A stretch of DNA of 64,000 nt from an uncultured Collinsella sp. (GCA_902497025.1 CABVDJ010000001.1:1-64000); one strand, 5' to 3'; shown: positions 8,838 through 17,441, counted from the first letter of the stretch. Translations and numbers: made by a program. Notes: generated by a model from the sequence alone, not told the origin.

Positions 8838-9899
8838 ATGGAGAGGATACTCGGCGTTAATCTCTCTGGCTGGTTTATTCCCGAGCCTTGGGTGACCCCG
8901 TCGCTATACGCGGCGACCGGTGCATCCAATGCGGCCGAGCTGCAGGAGGCCATGGGCACCGCCGCCTATAACGAGCGCACGCGCCGTCATTACGAGACGT
9001 TTGTGAGCGAGGATGATTTCCGTCGCATGGCGCAGATCGGCCTCAACGCCGTGCGCCTGCCGGTGCCTTGGTATGCCTTTGGCTCGCAGGAGTCCGATGC
9101 GTCCTACATCTCGGTTGTCGACTACATCGACCGTGCAATTGAGTGGGCTGCCAAGTACAACATCCGCGTGCTGCTCGATCTGGCAACTGTGCCCGGTGGC
9201 CAGGGCGATTCCAACGATTCGCCCACCACGCCGGAGGCTGTCGCCGAGTGGCATTCGTCCACTAACGGCCGCCATGTCGCACTCGACGTGCTCGAGCGCT
9301 TGGCCGAGCGTTACGGCGAGGCCGAGAGCCTGCTGGGCATTGAGCTGCTGGATACGCCGCAGATGAGTGTCCGCAAGAGTCTCTTTGCCATGACGGATGG
9401 CATTCCGGCTCACTACCTGCGCAATTTCTATCGCGATGCCTACGAGCTCGTCCGTTCGTATATGCCCGAGGATAAGATCGTCGTCTTCTCGTCTTCGGGG
9501 CATCCCAGCGAGTGGAAGCATTTTATGCGCGGCGCTAAGTACAAGAACGTCTACATGGACCTTCACCTGTACCATTACCGCGACGAACATGCGCTCGACA
9601 TCACGAGCCCCCGCGGGCTGACGACGGCGATTTCGCGCAACAAGCGCGAGCTTAAAGAGGCGATTTCGACTGGGTTCCCCGTGCTGGTGGGCGAATGGTC
9701 GGGCGCGGCGATCTTTGCCAACTCGTCGGTTACGCCCGAGGGCCGCAATGCCTACGAGCGCGTGTTTATCGCCAACCAGCTGGCTTCGTTTGCGCCGGCT
9801 GCCGGCTGGTTCTTCCAAACGTGGAAGACCGAGAAGCGCATTGCAGCATGGGACGCCCGCGCGGCGCTCGGTACGCTCGAGCGCGGCATGATTGAATAG
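8838..9899 (+). CDS. Glycoside hydrolase family 5-like protein with altered catalytic site
   Basis: A TIM-barrel protein of 353 residues resembling GH5 exo-glucanases: NLSGWFIPEPW, LNAVRLPVPWY, GIELLDTP, HLYHYRD and VGEWSGA occur in family order. The nucleophile Glu is present (GEW, residue 286). The acid/base motif, normally Asn-Glu-Pro, reads Asp-Thr-Pro at residues 172-174, so the proton donor is missing. No signal peptide, so it is cytoplasmic if the start is right. The ATG at 8838 follows AAGGGGG; the frame is open upstream through the repeat region, which is unlikely to be coding. Its activity is uncertain: another donor residue, a binding-only role or a changed reaction are possible. 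Confidence 0.8.
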   Translation: MERILGVNLSGWFIPEPWVTPSLYAATGASNAAELQEAMGTAAYNERTRRHYETFVSEDDFRRMAQIGLNAVRLPVPWYAFGSQESDASYISVVDYIDRAIEWAAKYNIRVLLDLATVPGGQGDSNDSPTTPEAVAEWHSSTNGRHVALDVLERLAERYGEAESLLGIELLDTPQMSVRKSLFAMTDGIPAHYLRNFYRDAYELVRSYMPEDKIVVFSSSGHPSEWKHFMRGAKYKNVYMDLHLYHYRDEHALDITSPRGLTTAISRNKRELKEAISTGFPVLVGEWSGAAIFANSSVTPEGRNAYERVFIANQLASFAPAAGWFFQTWKTEKRIAAWDARAALGTLERGMIE

Positions 9900-9905
9900 G
9901 TTGAT

Positions 9906-10784
9906 ATGACGCAAAACAGCGCCCATACGGGCAAACTCTATGTGGTCGGCACGCCCATCGGCAACCTGGGCGACCTGTCTCCGCGCGTTGGCGAGGCGTT
10001 TGCCGCCGCCGATGCCATCTGCTGCGAAGACACGCGTGTGACGTCAAAGCTGCTGATGCACCTGGGCATTTCCAAGCCACTTGTCCGTTGCGACGAGAAT
10101 GTGATCGCCAGCCGCGCCGCCGGCCTGGTCGACCGTCTGCTGGCGGGGGAGACCCTCGCCTTTGCCTCGGATGCCGGCATGCCGAGCGTGTCCGATCCCG
10201 GCCAGGCGCTGGTCGAGGCGGCGCGTGAGGCCGATGTGCCCGTCGAAGTTATTCCCGGGCCCTCTGCTTGCGTCACGGCACTCGTTTCGTCCGGCATTCC
10301 CTGCGAGCATTTTTTCTTCGAGGGTTTTTTGGGCCGAAAGCACGGCGACCGTGTGCGCCGTTTGCAGCGCCTTGCCGTGGTGCCCGGCGCGCTCATCTTC
10401 TACGAGTCTCCACATCGCATCGTGGCGACGCTCGAGGCCGTGGCGGAGGTCTTTCCCCAGCGTGAGGTTGCCGTCTGCCGCGAACTCACCAAGCTGCACG
10501 AGGAGGTCTTGCGCGGGCCCGCTGCCCAGCTTGCCGAGGAGCTGCGTGCTCGCGGCGAGGTAAAGGGCGAGATTGCGCTGGTCATCGCGCCGCCGAGCGA
10601 GGACGAAGAGGCCGGTATCGCGCCGGTTGGCGCAGCGGCAGTAGATCCCGATGAGGCCCTGCGCGCGGATATCCGCGCCGCGCTCGAGGAGGGGGAGCCC
10701 GCCTCTGCGGTGGCCAAGCGCCTGTCTCAGAAGTATTCGCGCCGCAAGCGCGATGTCTATGCCATGGTGCTCGATATGCAATAG
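9906..10784 (+). CDS. rsmI: 16S rRNA (cytidine1402-2'-O)-methyltransferase RsmI
   Basis: SAM-dependent tetrapyrrole-methylase-fold enzyme that 2'-O-methylates C1402 of 16S rRNA. Family motifs: KLYVVGTPIGNLGDLSPR at the N terminus, CEDTRVTSKLL, ASDAGMPSVSDPG and EVIPGPSACVTAL. The 292 residues fit the family, with a C-terminal basic extension (AKRLSQKYSRRKRDVYAM). It starts six bases after the GH5 stop and lies upstream of metG, a common order in Gram-positive genomes. Confidence 0.95.
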   Translation: MTQNSAHTGKLYVVGTPIGNLGDLSPRVGEAFAAADAICCEDTRVTSKLLMHLGISKPLVRCDENVIASRAAGLVDRLLAGETLAFASDAGMPSVSDPGQALVEAAREADVPVEVIPGPSACVTALVSSGIPCEHFFFEGFLGRKHGDRVRRLQRLAVVPGALIFYESPHRIVATLEAVAEVFPQREVAVCRELTKLHEEVLRGPAAQLAEELRARGEVKGEIALVIAPPSEDEEAGIAPVGAAAVDPDEALRADIRAALEEGEPASAVAKRLSQKYSRRKRDVYAMVLDMQ

Positions 10785-10853
10785 ATGGAGGATATCCAGC
10801 CCTTGCGCTAGAATCATCCTCTGTATGCAACGTTTTTCTGGAGGACAAACCCC

Positions 10854-12455
10854 ATGGATCAAAGCAAGCCTTCGTTCTTTATCACGACGCCCATCTACTA
10901 CGTCAACGCCGATCCGCACCTGGGCACGGCTTATTCCACCATCATCGCCGACGTTCAGGCTCGCTATCGCCGCTCCGCCGGCTATAACGTCAAGTTCCTG
11001 ACCGGCATGGACGAGCACGGCGAGAAGGTCGCCGAGGCCGCAGCCAAGCACAACATGACGCCGCAGGAGTGGACCGACAGCCAGGCCCCGCACTTCAAGG
11101 AGCTTTGGAACAAACTCGAGATCTCCAACGACGACTTCATCCGCACCACCGAGCCGCGCCAGCATCATGCCGTGCAGTACCTGTGGGAGCGCATGGAGGA
11201 GTCCGGCTACCTGTATAAGGGCAGCTACGACGGTTGGTATTGCGTGCCTGACGAGACCTACTTCACCGACACGCAGGTCCAGAAGGGTGACGAGGAGTAC
11301 GGCAGCGTCGGCCAGCACCTGTGCCCCGACTGCCACCGTCCGCTCGAGCGCGTGCAGGAGGAGTCCTACTTCTTTAAGCTTTCCGCTTTCCAGGACAAGC
11401 TGCTCAAGCTCTATGACGAGCACCCCGACTTTGTCGAGCCCGCGTTCCGTATGAACGAGGTGCGCAGCTTTGTCGAGGGCGGCCTCAACGACCTTTCCGT
11501 GAGCCGTACGAGCTTTGATTGGGGCATTCAGGTTCCGTTTGACGAGGGCCACGTGACCTATGTGTGGTTCGACGCGCTGCTCAACTATATGACGGCTGTC
11601 GGCTACGGTGTCGATACCGACGAGGCCCGTGCCGAGCTGGCCTATCGCTGGCCCGCGCAGTTCCACATCGTGGGCAAGGACATCATCCGTTTCCACTGCG
11701 TCATTTGGCCGGCCATGCTCATGGCCATTGGCGAGGCCCTGCCCGAGCACGTCTTTGCCCATGGCTTCCTGACCGTGCGCAATGCCGAGACCGGTAAGGC
11801 CGAGAAGATGTCCAAGAGCCGTGGCAACGCCATCGCCCCGCAGGATGTCATCGATATGCTGGGCGTCGAGGGCTATCGTTATTACTTTATGACCGATGTG
11901 GTCCCCGGTACCGACGGCGCCATCAGCTTCGACCGCATGGAGCAGGTCTACAACGCCGATTTGGCCAACAGCTGGGGCAACCTCATTTCGCGCTCGCTCA
12001 ACATGAGCGGCAAGTATTTTGACGGTTGCGCGCCCGCCAAGCCCGCATCGTTCGATGCGTTCGACAACCCGCTGGCAAAGATCGCCGATGGTCTGGTCGA
12101 GCGCTACATGGCCAAGATGGACGTGCTCGATTACGGTGGAGCCAAGGACGAGGTCATGGAGCTCATCCACGCCGCCAACCACTACATCGAGGACTCCGAG
12201 CCTTGGGCACTTGCCAAGGACGAGGCCAAGGCTGACGAGCTGGCGTTTGTGATCTACAACCTGCTCGAGGCCATCCGCATTGCCGCTCACCTGCTGATGC
12301 CGCTCATGCCCCAGACTTCTGCCGAGGCTCTGCGCCGCCTGTCCTGCGAGGACGAGGCCGCGAGCGACGACCTCAAGGGCATTTGCGCTTGGGGCCTGCT
12401 TGCTGGTGGTCAGCCCGTCGAGAAGGGCGATCCGCTGTTCCCGCGTCTGGCGTAG
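10854..12455 (+). CDS. metG: Methionyl-tRNA synthetase
   Basis: Class I synthetase charging tRNA-Met. The HIGH-equivalent motif is in YYVNADPHLGTAYST, and EKMSKSRGN is the KMSKS loop. A single CPDC knuckle is visible in the connective peptide. The 533-residue form lacks the C-terminal tRNA-binding (EMAP) domain. Upstream, TAGAAT at 10809-10814 is a plausible -10 element, and CTGGAGG provides the ribosome site. A terminator follows at 12498. Confidence 0.96.
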   Translation: MDQSKPSFFITTPIYYVNADPHLGTAYSTIIADVQARYRRSAGYNVKFLTGMDEHGEKVAEAAAKHNMTPQEWTDSQAPHFKELWNKLEISNDDFIRTTEPRQHHAVQYLWERMEESGYLYKGSYDGWYCVPDETYFTDTQVQKGDEEYGSVGQHLCPDCHRPLERVQEESYFFKLSAFQDKLLKLYDEHPDFVEPAFRMNEVRSFVEGGLNDLSVSRTSFDWGIQVPFDEGHVTYVWFDALLNYMTAVGYGVDTDEARAELAYRWPAQFHIVGKDIIRFHCVIWPAMLMAIGEALPEHVFAHGFLTVRNAETGKAEKMSKSRGNAIAPQDVIDMLGVEGYRYYFMTDVVPGTDGAISFDRMEQVYNADLANSWGNLISRSLNMSGKYFDGCAPAKPASFDAFDNPLAKIADGLVERYMAKMDVLDYGGAKDEVMELIHAANHYIEDSEPWALAKDEAKADELAFVIYNLLEAIRIAAHLLMPLMPQTSAEALRRLSCEDEAASDDLKGICAWGLLAGGQPVEKGDPLFPRLA

Positions 12456-12497
12456 TGACCGCGCGAGCGCCATATCGGCAATTTGCTGTTTAGCTGT

Positions 12498-12533
12498 AAG
12501 GGCATGGCCACCACGGTCCATGCCCTTTTGTTT
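12498..12533 (+). terminator. Terminator after metG
   Basis: Perfect 10-bp stem AAGGGCATGG/CCATGCCCTT with a 10-base loop, followed by a T-rich tail. Confidence 0.85.
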
Positions 12534-12565
12534 CAAGACGCCGCCATCATGCTAAGGAGGCAACC

Positions 12566-13426
12566 ATGACAACTTCGCCTTTGGCAAACCCCACGGCCAC
12601 CAGGGAGCTGCTAGAGGAGTTTGGCCTTGCGACTAAGCATCGCCTGGGCCAGAACTTTCTAATCGACAATCATGTGATCGAGCGTATCTGCGAGCTTGCC
12701 GAGCTTGCAGGTGACGAGCGCGTACTCGAGGTGGGTCCGGGTTGCGGCACGTTGACACTTGCGTTGCTGCAGGAGGCGGCGTGCGTTACGTCGATCGAGG
12801 CCGATCCCGAGCTTGAGCCGGTGCTTGACGCCCACGCCGCCGACTATGCCAACTTCCGCTTTATCATGGGCGATGCGCTCAAGGTGGGCCCGGAGCAGAT
12901 TGAGCAGGTTGCGGGCGGTACGCCGACGGTGTTTGTCGCGAATCTGCCCTACAACGTGGCGGCGACGATCATCCTTCAGTTCTTCCAGACGATGCCCGCG
13001 CTTAAGCGCGCTGTCGTCATGGTTCAAAAGGAGGTTGCCGATCGCATTGCCGCAACGCCCGGTAACAAGACCTATGGCGGCTACACGGCAAAACTCGGCC
13101 TGTACGCGCAGGTGACGGGTCGCTTTGAGGTGCCGCCGCGTTGCTTTATGCCGGCGCCGCACGTGGACTCGGCCGTCGCGCGTATCGACCGTGTTGACGG
13201 CGTGGTGCCCGAGGGGCTCGATCGCGAATTTGTGGCCCGCGTGATTGATGCTGCATTTGCTCAGCGTCGCAAGACCATCCGCAATTCCATGAGCGCCAAC
13301 GGCTTTGCCAAGGACGTGCTCGATGCTGCCTTTGAGGCTTGCGGTATTGCACCCACCACGCGCGCCGAGACGCTTGATGTTGCTGACTTTGTCCGTCTGG
13401 CCCAGGAGCTAATCCATGATGCCTAA
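12566..13426 (+). CDS. rsmA: 16S rRNA dimethyladenosine transferase RsmA (KsgA)
   Basis: Dimethylates A1518 and A1519 near the 3' end of 16S rRNA during 30S maturation. Motifs: HRLGQNFLIDNHVI, the SAM-binding VLEVGPGCGTLT, the catalytic NLPYNVAA and a C-terminal helical domain with AQRRKTIRNSM. The 286 residues are normal. TAAGGAGG precedes the ATG. The stop overlaps the tatD start by 11 bases, so the two are co-translated. Confidence 0.96.
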   Translation: MTTSPLANPTATRELLEEFGLATKHRLGQNFLIDNHVIERICELAELAGDERVLEVGPGCGTLTLALLQEAACVTSIEADPELEPVLDAHAADYANFRFIMGDALKVGPEQIEQVAGGTPTVFVANLPYNVAATIILQFFQTMPALKRAVVMVQKEVADRIAATPGNKTYGGYTAKLGLYAQVTGRFEVPPRCFMPAPHVDSAVARIDRVDGVVPEGLDREFVARVIDAAFAQRRKTIRNSMSANGFAKDVLDAAFEACGIAPTTRAETLDVADFVRLAQELIHDA

Positions 13427-14333
13427 TGCCGAACGTGTGACGTTTACCAAGAAAAAGAAGACGGTTGCTTGTCCCGTGCCCTTGGCACCGCTTGCCGACA
13501 CGCATGCGCATCTACTTTCGTTCTGGGGCAAGGATGTGCCTGAGACGCTCGTGCGTGCCAAGGCGGCAGGCGTCGACCTGTTGGTGACGATGCTCGACCC
13601 CATCGCTGACAAACGCAGCGTGACGGACTATAGCGACTGGCTCGTGCGCGAAATTCTGCCGATGCAGGATATCCCGCAGATCAAGTATCTTGCCGGCGTG
13701 CATCCGTATGGCGCACCGGACTATACCGACGACGTTCACGCACAGGTCGTTGCCGCGCTCGATGATTCCTTATGCGCCGGTATTGGCGAAATCGGCCTGG
13801 ACTACCACATGGACTATGACGACGATATCGCGCCGGCACCCCATAACGTGCAGATTGACTGCATGGCGCGTCAGCTCGAGCTTGCCGTGTGCCGTAACGT
13901 GCCGGTGGAGCTGCATCTGCGCCACGAGGACACGGACCATGAGCGCACCTCGCACGTTGATGCGTACAACGTGCTTCGTGAGGTGGGCGTGCCCCAGGCC
14001 GGTTGTGTGCTGCACTGCTTTGGCGAGGACCGCGCCACGATGGAGCGCTTTGTGGAGCTGGGCTGCTATATCGCCTATGGTGGTGCGGCCACCTTTAAGC
14101 GCAACGACGACGTGCGCGAGGCATTTGCGGCAACCCCACTCGATCGAATTTTGTTCGAGACGGATTGCCCGTATATGGCTCCGGAGCCCATCCGCGGTCT
14201 TGAATGCGAGCCCGCAATGATCTCCATTACGGCAAACGCGCTGGTTAACGACCGTGTCGATCGCACTGGTGAGGACGCCGAAACAATCGCGCAAGCCGCT
14301 TGGGAGAATGCCTGCAAACTTTTTCAAAAATAG
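13416..14333 (+). CDS. tatD: TatD-family metal-dependent hydrolase
   Basis: TIM-barrel metallohydrolase of the TatD DNase family. Metal-binding and active-site motifs are present: ADTHAHL, IGEIGLDYH, VELHLRHEDTD, VLHCFGED and FETDCPYMAPEP. The 305 residues are longer than typical (about 260), mainly from a basic N-terminal extension (FTKKKKT) and a longer loop after the first barrel strands. It overlaps rsmA. The terminal TAG is followed directly by the tRNA-Leu promoter. Confidence 0.9.
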   Translation: MMPNAERVTFTKKKKTVACPVPLAPLADTHAHLLSFWGKDVPETLVRAKAAGVDLLVTMLDPIADKRSVTDYSDWLVREILPMQDIPQIKYLAGVHPYGAPDYTDDVHAQVVAALDDSLCAGIGEIGLDYHMDYDDDIAPAPHNVQIDCMARQLELAVCRNVPVELHLRHEDTDHERTSHVDAYNVLREVGVPQAGCVLHCFGEDRATMERFVELGCYIAYGGAATFKRNDDVREAFAATPLDRILFETDCPYMAPEPIRGLECEPAMISITANALVNDRVDRTGEDAETIAQAAWENACKLFQK

Positions 14334-14336
14334 TTC

Positions 14337-14365
14337 TTGCGTTCGTGGTGGCGCTCCGTTATTCT
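14337..14365 (+). promoter_or_regulatory. Promoter of tRNA-Leu
   Basis: TTGCGT (14337-14342), a 17-base spacer, then TATTCT (14360-14365), 11 bases before the tRNA. Confidence 0.75.
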
Positions 14366-14376
14366 AATTCCTGCAC

Positions 14377-14463
14377 GCGGGCGTGGCGGAATTGGCAGAC
14401 GCGTACGGTTCAGGTCCGTATGGGGGCAACCCCATGAAGGTTCAAGTCCTTTCGCCCGCACCA
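14377..14463 (+). tRNA. tRNA-Leu(CAG)
   Basis: A class II tRNA of 87 nt including encoded CCA. Acceptor stem GCGGGCG/CGCCCGC is perfect, anticodon loop TTCAGGT gives CAG, the long variable arm TGGGGGCAACCCCA is present and the T loop is TTCAAGT. Reads CUG codons, frequent in this genome. Confidence 0.96.
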
Positions 14464-14472
14464 TTGATTGAA

Positions 14473-14500
14473 AGAGCTCCCAGCAATGGGAGCTTTTTTG
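14473..14500 (+). terminator. Terminator of tRNA-Leu
   Basis: Stem GAGCTCCCA/TGGGAGCT with short loop, followed by a run of Ts. Confidence 0.85.
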
Positions 14501-14550
14501 TTATGGGCCGTTTTGGCAGATTTGACATATCGATTTCGCGCGGTAGATGT

Positions 14551-14777
14551 CCCTGTGGTCAAAAAGTGGCAAATATGAGTACTGACATGAAAATAGAGAC
14601 ATTTCATGAAGCTATTTTTGCTCATTTTGCGCAACAGATGTACGCTAATTTGGCTCAACCTTGAGACAAAATGAAGTAATTTCGATAGACCTCGGGTTCA
14701 ACGAGGCGATTTTGACCCAAATACGCTGTTACTAAACTGGTAACAGTACTCATATTTGGCCTTTTTTGACCACGGGT
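14551..14777. mobile_element. MITE-like element with 34-bp terminal inverted repeats (copy 1)
   Basis: About 227 bp of AT-rich non-coding DNA bounded by inverted repeats: left end 14551-14584 (CCCTGTGGTCAAAAAGTGGC onward, ending TGAGTACTG), right end 14744-14777 (starting CAGTACTCATATTTG). The ends match at 29 of 34 positions. No reading frame in it looks coding. A second copy with the same ends and nearly the same length is at 63742-63969. No target-site duplication is obvious, so mobility is inferred from structure only. Confidence 0.75.
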
Positions 14778-14850
14778 CCTCTTGTTGGTGTCACACAGCT
14801 GCTTCGTGCGGGTATCCTAATGCCAACGTGTGCCTATCAGAGGAGAGACC

Positions 14851-15789
14851 ATGCTGTTGTCCGGTATCATCGCTGCCCTTACCAGCCTTTTGATTCCCAT
14901 CATCATTCTGTTGCTGCTGCTTCCCAACGCCTGCTACGTCGTTGAACAGCAGCATGCCGTGATCATCGAGCGTCTGGGCAAGTTTAACCGCATCGTCAAC
15001 GCGGGCTTCCACATGAAGGTGCCCGTGATCGACCGCAAGGCCGCCACGGTGAGTCTGCGAACCATGAAAAACGGTTTTGGCATCGACGTTAAGACCCAGG
15101 ACAACGTGACCATCGGCCTTGAGGTCTCTGCTCAGTACCACGTGAGCTATGACATGGGCGCCGGCCCGGCAGATTCGGGCATCTACAAGAGCTACTATAT
15201 GCTGCAGGAGCCCGTCGACCAGATGCGTGACTTCATCACCGACGCCCTGCGCTCTTCGATTCCCGTCTACACACTCGATGAGGTCTTTGCCAAGAAGGAT
15301 GACATCGCCAAGGATGTCAACGCTACCGTTTCCGAGCAGATGGCCGCCTACGGCTTCACCCTCGTGTCGACGCTCATCACCAAAATCGCACTGCCGACCG
15401 AGGTTGAGAACTCCATGAACGACATCAACGCTGCCCAGCGCAAGCGCGCTGCCGCGCAGGAGCTCGCCGAGGCCGACCGCATCAAGCGCGTCACCGAGGC
15501 GACCGCCGAGGCCGAGGCTATGGAAAAGGCGGGCGAGGGCATCGCCAACCAGCGCAAGGCCATCGCGCTGGGTATCAAAGATTCGCTCGAGATCATCCAG
15601 GAGACGGGTGTCGGCAATGACGAGGCCAACCAACTGTTCATGTTTACGCAGTGGTCCGAGATGATGACGGAGTTCGCTCGCACGGGTAAAACCTCGACGG
15701 TCGTGCTGCCGAGCGACTTTTCGCAGTCGGCCTCGATGTTCGAGCAGATGCTGGCCGCCGGCAAAGTTCAAAACGATTCGAAGGAGTAG
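14851..15789 (+). CDS. SPFH/Band 7 (stomatin-like) membrane protein
   Basis: A slipin-type protein: one N-terminal membrane helix (GIIAALTSLLIPIIILLLLL), then the SPFH domain (VVEQQHAVIIERLGKFNRIV, GFHMKVPVIDRK) and a long Ala/Glu-rich coiled coil (AQRKRAAAQELAEADRIKRV) that mediates oligomerisation in the family. The ATG at 14851 follows AGGAGAG; a GTG at 14830 would add seven residues. 312 residues. No NfeD-type partner is adjacent. Its role is likely membrane microdomain scaffolding or protease regulation, as known for relatives. Confidence 0.9.
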   Translation: MLLSGIIAALTSLLIPIIILLLLLPNACYVVEQQHAVIIERLGKFNRIVNAGFHMKVPVIDRKAATVSLRTMKNGFGIDVKTQDNVTIGLEVSAQYHVSYDMGAGPADSGIYKSYYMLQEPVDQMRDFITDALRSSIPVYTLDEVFAKKDDIAKDVNATVSEQMAAYGFTLVSTLITKIALPTEVENSMNDINAAQRKRAAAQELAEADRIKRVTEATAEAEAMEKAGEGIANQRKAIALGIKDSLEIIQETGVGNDEANQLFMFTQWSEMMTEFARTGKTSTVVLPSDFSQSASMFEQMLAAGKVQNDSKE

Positions 15790-15795
15790 ACGCGC

Positions 15796-16266
15796 GTGAA
15801 ATACACCGTCGTTTGCGTCGGTAAGCTCAAGGAGCGCTTTTGGAAGGACGCGTGCGCTGAGTACACCAAGCGCCTAGGTGCCTATGCCAAGGTGGATATC
15901 CGCGAGGTGGCCGATATCGACCCGGCTAAGGCGGGCGGCGTGGATGCCGCGCGCGACAAGGAGGGGGCGGCGATTCTTGCCGCCTTGCCATCTCGAGCGC
16001 ATGTGATCCTGCTGGCTATCGAGGGCAAGGAGCGCTCGAGCGAGGAGTTTTCGGCGAGGCTCGACGATCTTATGCTGCGAGGCAGCAGCGACATTGCCTT
16101 TGTAATCGGCGGTTCGGACGGCGTGAGTGATGACGTGCGCGCACGAGCCGACGAGATGCTCAGCTTTGGACGCATTACCTTGCCGCATAACCTGGCGCGT
16201 GTGGTGCTGCTGGAGCAGATTTACCGTGCCTGCAAGATCAGTCGTGGCGAGCCGTATCACAAATAG
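15796..16266 (+). CDS. rlmH: 23S rRNA pseudouridine1915 N3-methyltransferase RlmH
   Basis: SPOUT-class methyltransferase acting on pseudouridine 1915 in helix 69 of 23S rRNA on the assembled 70S ribosome. Family motifs: KYTVVCVGKLKERFWKDA at the start, IAFVIGGSDGVS (SAM site) and the C-terminal LSFGRITLPHNLARVVLLEQ and YRACKISRGEPYHK. Length 156 is standard. The start is GTG with AAGGAG upstream in the end of the preceding gene. Confidence 0.96.
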   Translation: MKYTVVCVGKLKERFWKDACAEYTKRLGAYAKVDIREVADIDPAKAGGVDAARDKEGAAILAALPSRAHVILLAIEGKERSSEEFSARLDDLMLRGSSDIAFVIGGSDGVSDDVRARADEMLSFGRITLPHNLARVVLLEQIYRACKISRGEPYHK

Positions 16267-16339
16267 GTCGGCAATACGAAACAATGGCGTGGGACAATAC
16301 CTTTCGTTTTGAGGAATGTGTCTGAAAGGACTATGCGAT

Positions 16340-17110
16340 ATGAAGATTGGATTTGTCGGTTTTGGCAATATGGCGAGCGCTATGGCCGATGGCTGGATCG
16401 CTGCCGGTGTAGCTGCGAGCGACATGTGCGCCTGCGCGGGTCGCTACGACGCACTGGTTGAGCGCTGCGAGGCGCGCGGCATGGTCGCCTGCCACGATGC
16501 CGCCGAGGTTGTCGCCGCATCCGATATCGTGGTCGCTGCGGTCAAACCGTACATGATCGAGAAGGTATTCGCCCCGCTTAAGGATGCTCTTGCCAAAAAG
16601 GTCGTTCTGTCGGTTGCCTGGACCTGGGACAGTGCCAAGTGGGAGCAGGTCCTGCCGGGCGTCGCGCATATCTCGACGGTGCCCAACACGCCGGTTTCGG
16701 TGGGCGAGGGCGTCATCGCCTGCGAGAAGGCTTCGACGCTTAACGACGAGCAGCGTGCTGTGGTGCTCGACCTGCTCGGTAAGCTTGGCGCTGTCGTCGA
16801 GCTCGATACGAGCCTGCTGTTCGTGGGCGGCACGGTGGGTGGTTGCGCTCCGGCATTTGTCGCTATGGCAATCGAGGCCCTGGGCGATGCAGCGGTCAAG
16901 CACGGTATCCCGCGTGCTGATGCCTATCGCATTGTGAGCCAGATGGTGCTGGGTACGGCAAAGCTGCAGCTCGCAACCGGTCAGCATCCCGCAGCGATGA
17001 AGGATGCCGTGTGCTCGCCCGGCGGTGCCACCATCAAGGGCGTCGTCGCGCTCGAGGACGCCGGCATGCGCAGCGCCCTGGTCAAGGCAATCGACGCAAC
17101 CCTCCAGTAA
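16340..17110 (+). CDS. proC: Pyrroline-5-carboxylate reductase
   Basis: NAD(P)H-dependent last step of proline synthesis. Rossmann start MKIGFVGFGNMASAMADGW, SIVVAAVKPYMI-like strand (DIVVAAVKPYMIE), and the C-terminal dimer domain with GSPGGAT-equivalent CSPGGATIKGV. 256 residues from the ATG at 16340, after AAAGGA; an upstream in-frame ATG is less well placed. No other proline genes are adjacent. Confidence 0.94.
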   Translation: MKIGFVGFGNMASAMADGWIAAGVAASDMCACAGRYDALVERCEARGMVACHDAAEVVAASDIVVAAVKPYMIEKVFAPLKDALAKKVVLSVAWTWDSAKWEQVLPGVAHISTVPNTPVSVGEGVIACEKASTLNDEQRAVVLDLLGKLGAVVELDTSLLFVGGTVGGCAPAFVAMAIEALGDAAVKHGIPRADAYRIVSQMVLGTAKLQLATGQHPAAMKDAVCSPGGATIKGVVALEDAGMRSALVKAIDATLQ

Positions 17111-17257
17111 AACCTGCTATTTAGGGACAGGTTTATGTTGGCAGGTTTTTCCTGCGGTTTTGTCCTTTTAGCGAAAAGCGCCCCGCAACTGGCTCAATTC
17201 CAGTTGCGGGGCGCTTGCGTTTGCTCGGATAAAACCGACCAAAATAAACCTGTCCCT
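17109..17257. repeat. Nested inverted repeat downstream of proC
   Basis: Outer arms AGGGACAGGTTTAT (17123-17136) and its perfect complement (17244-17257) enclose an inner perfect 15-bp hairpin, GCGCCCCGCAACTGG (17178-17192) with its complement (17200-17214). A further stem AAACCTGC/GCAGGTTT with trailing Ts (about 17110-17150) may serve as the proC terminator. The block sits between the convergent proC and the minus-strand small gene. Confidence 0.8.
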
Positions 17258-17267
17258 TTTTGGCGGG

Positions 17268-17441
17268 TTAGTCCCAGAAGCTGTCTTCTTCGTCCTCGGA
17301 TTTGGGGCCGCGGTCGACATACATCTTATGGGTGCGCTTCTCCATTACAAAGGCAATAATCGCAAACAGCAGGATGCCGCCGGCGAAAAGGATGGCAAAA
17401 CCGGTGCGGGTGCCAAACAAAAAGGAAAAAACTGCGTCCAT
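17268..17441 (-). CDS. Small single-pass membrane protein, 57 residues
   Basis: A short gene on the minus strand: MDAVFSFLFGTRTGFAIL, then a hydrophobic helix (AILFAGGILLFAIIAFVM), a basic stop-transfer (EKRTHK) and an acidic tail rich in Glu and Asp ending in SFWD. AAGAAGG lies seven bases before the ATG. The hydrophobic helix, positive-inside charge and ribosome site argue that it is real. I do not recognise the family. It is divergent from serS, with about 110 bases between the two starts that must hold both promoters. Confidence 0.72.
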   Translation of the reverse strand: MDAVFSFLFGTRTGFAILFAGGILLFAIIAFVMEKRTHKMYVDRGPKSEDEEDSFWD

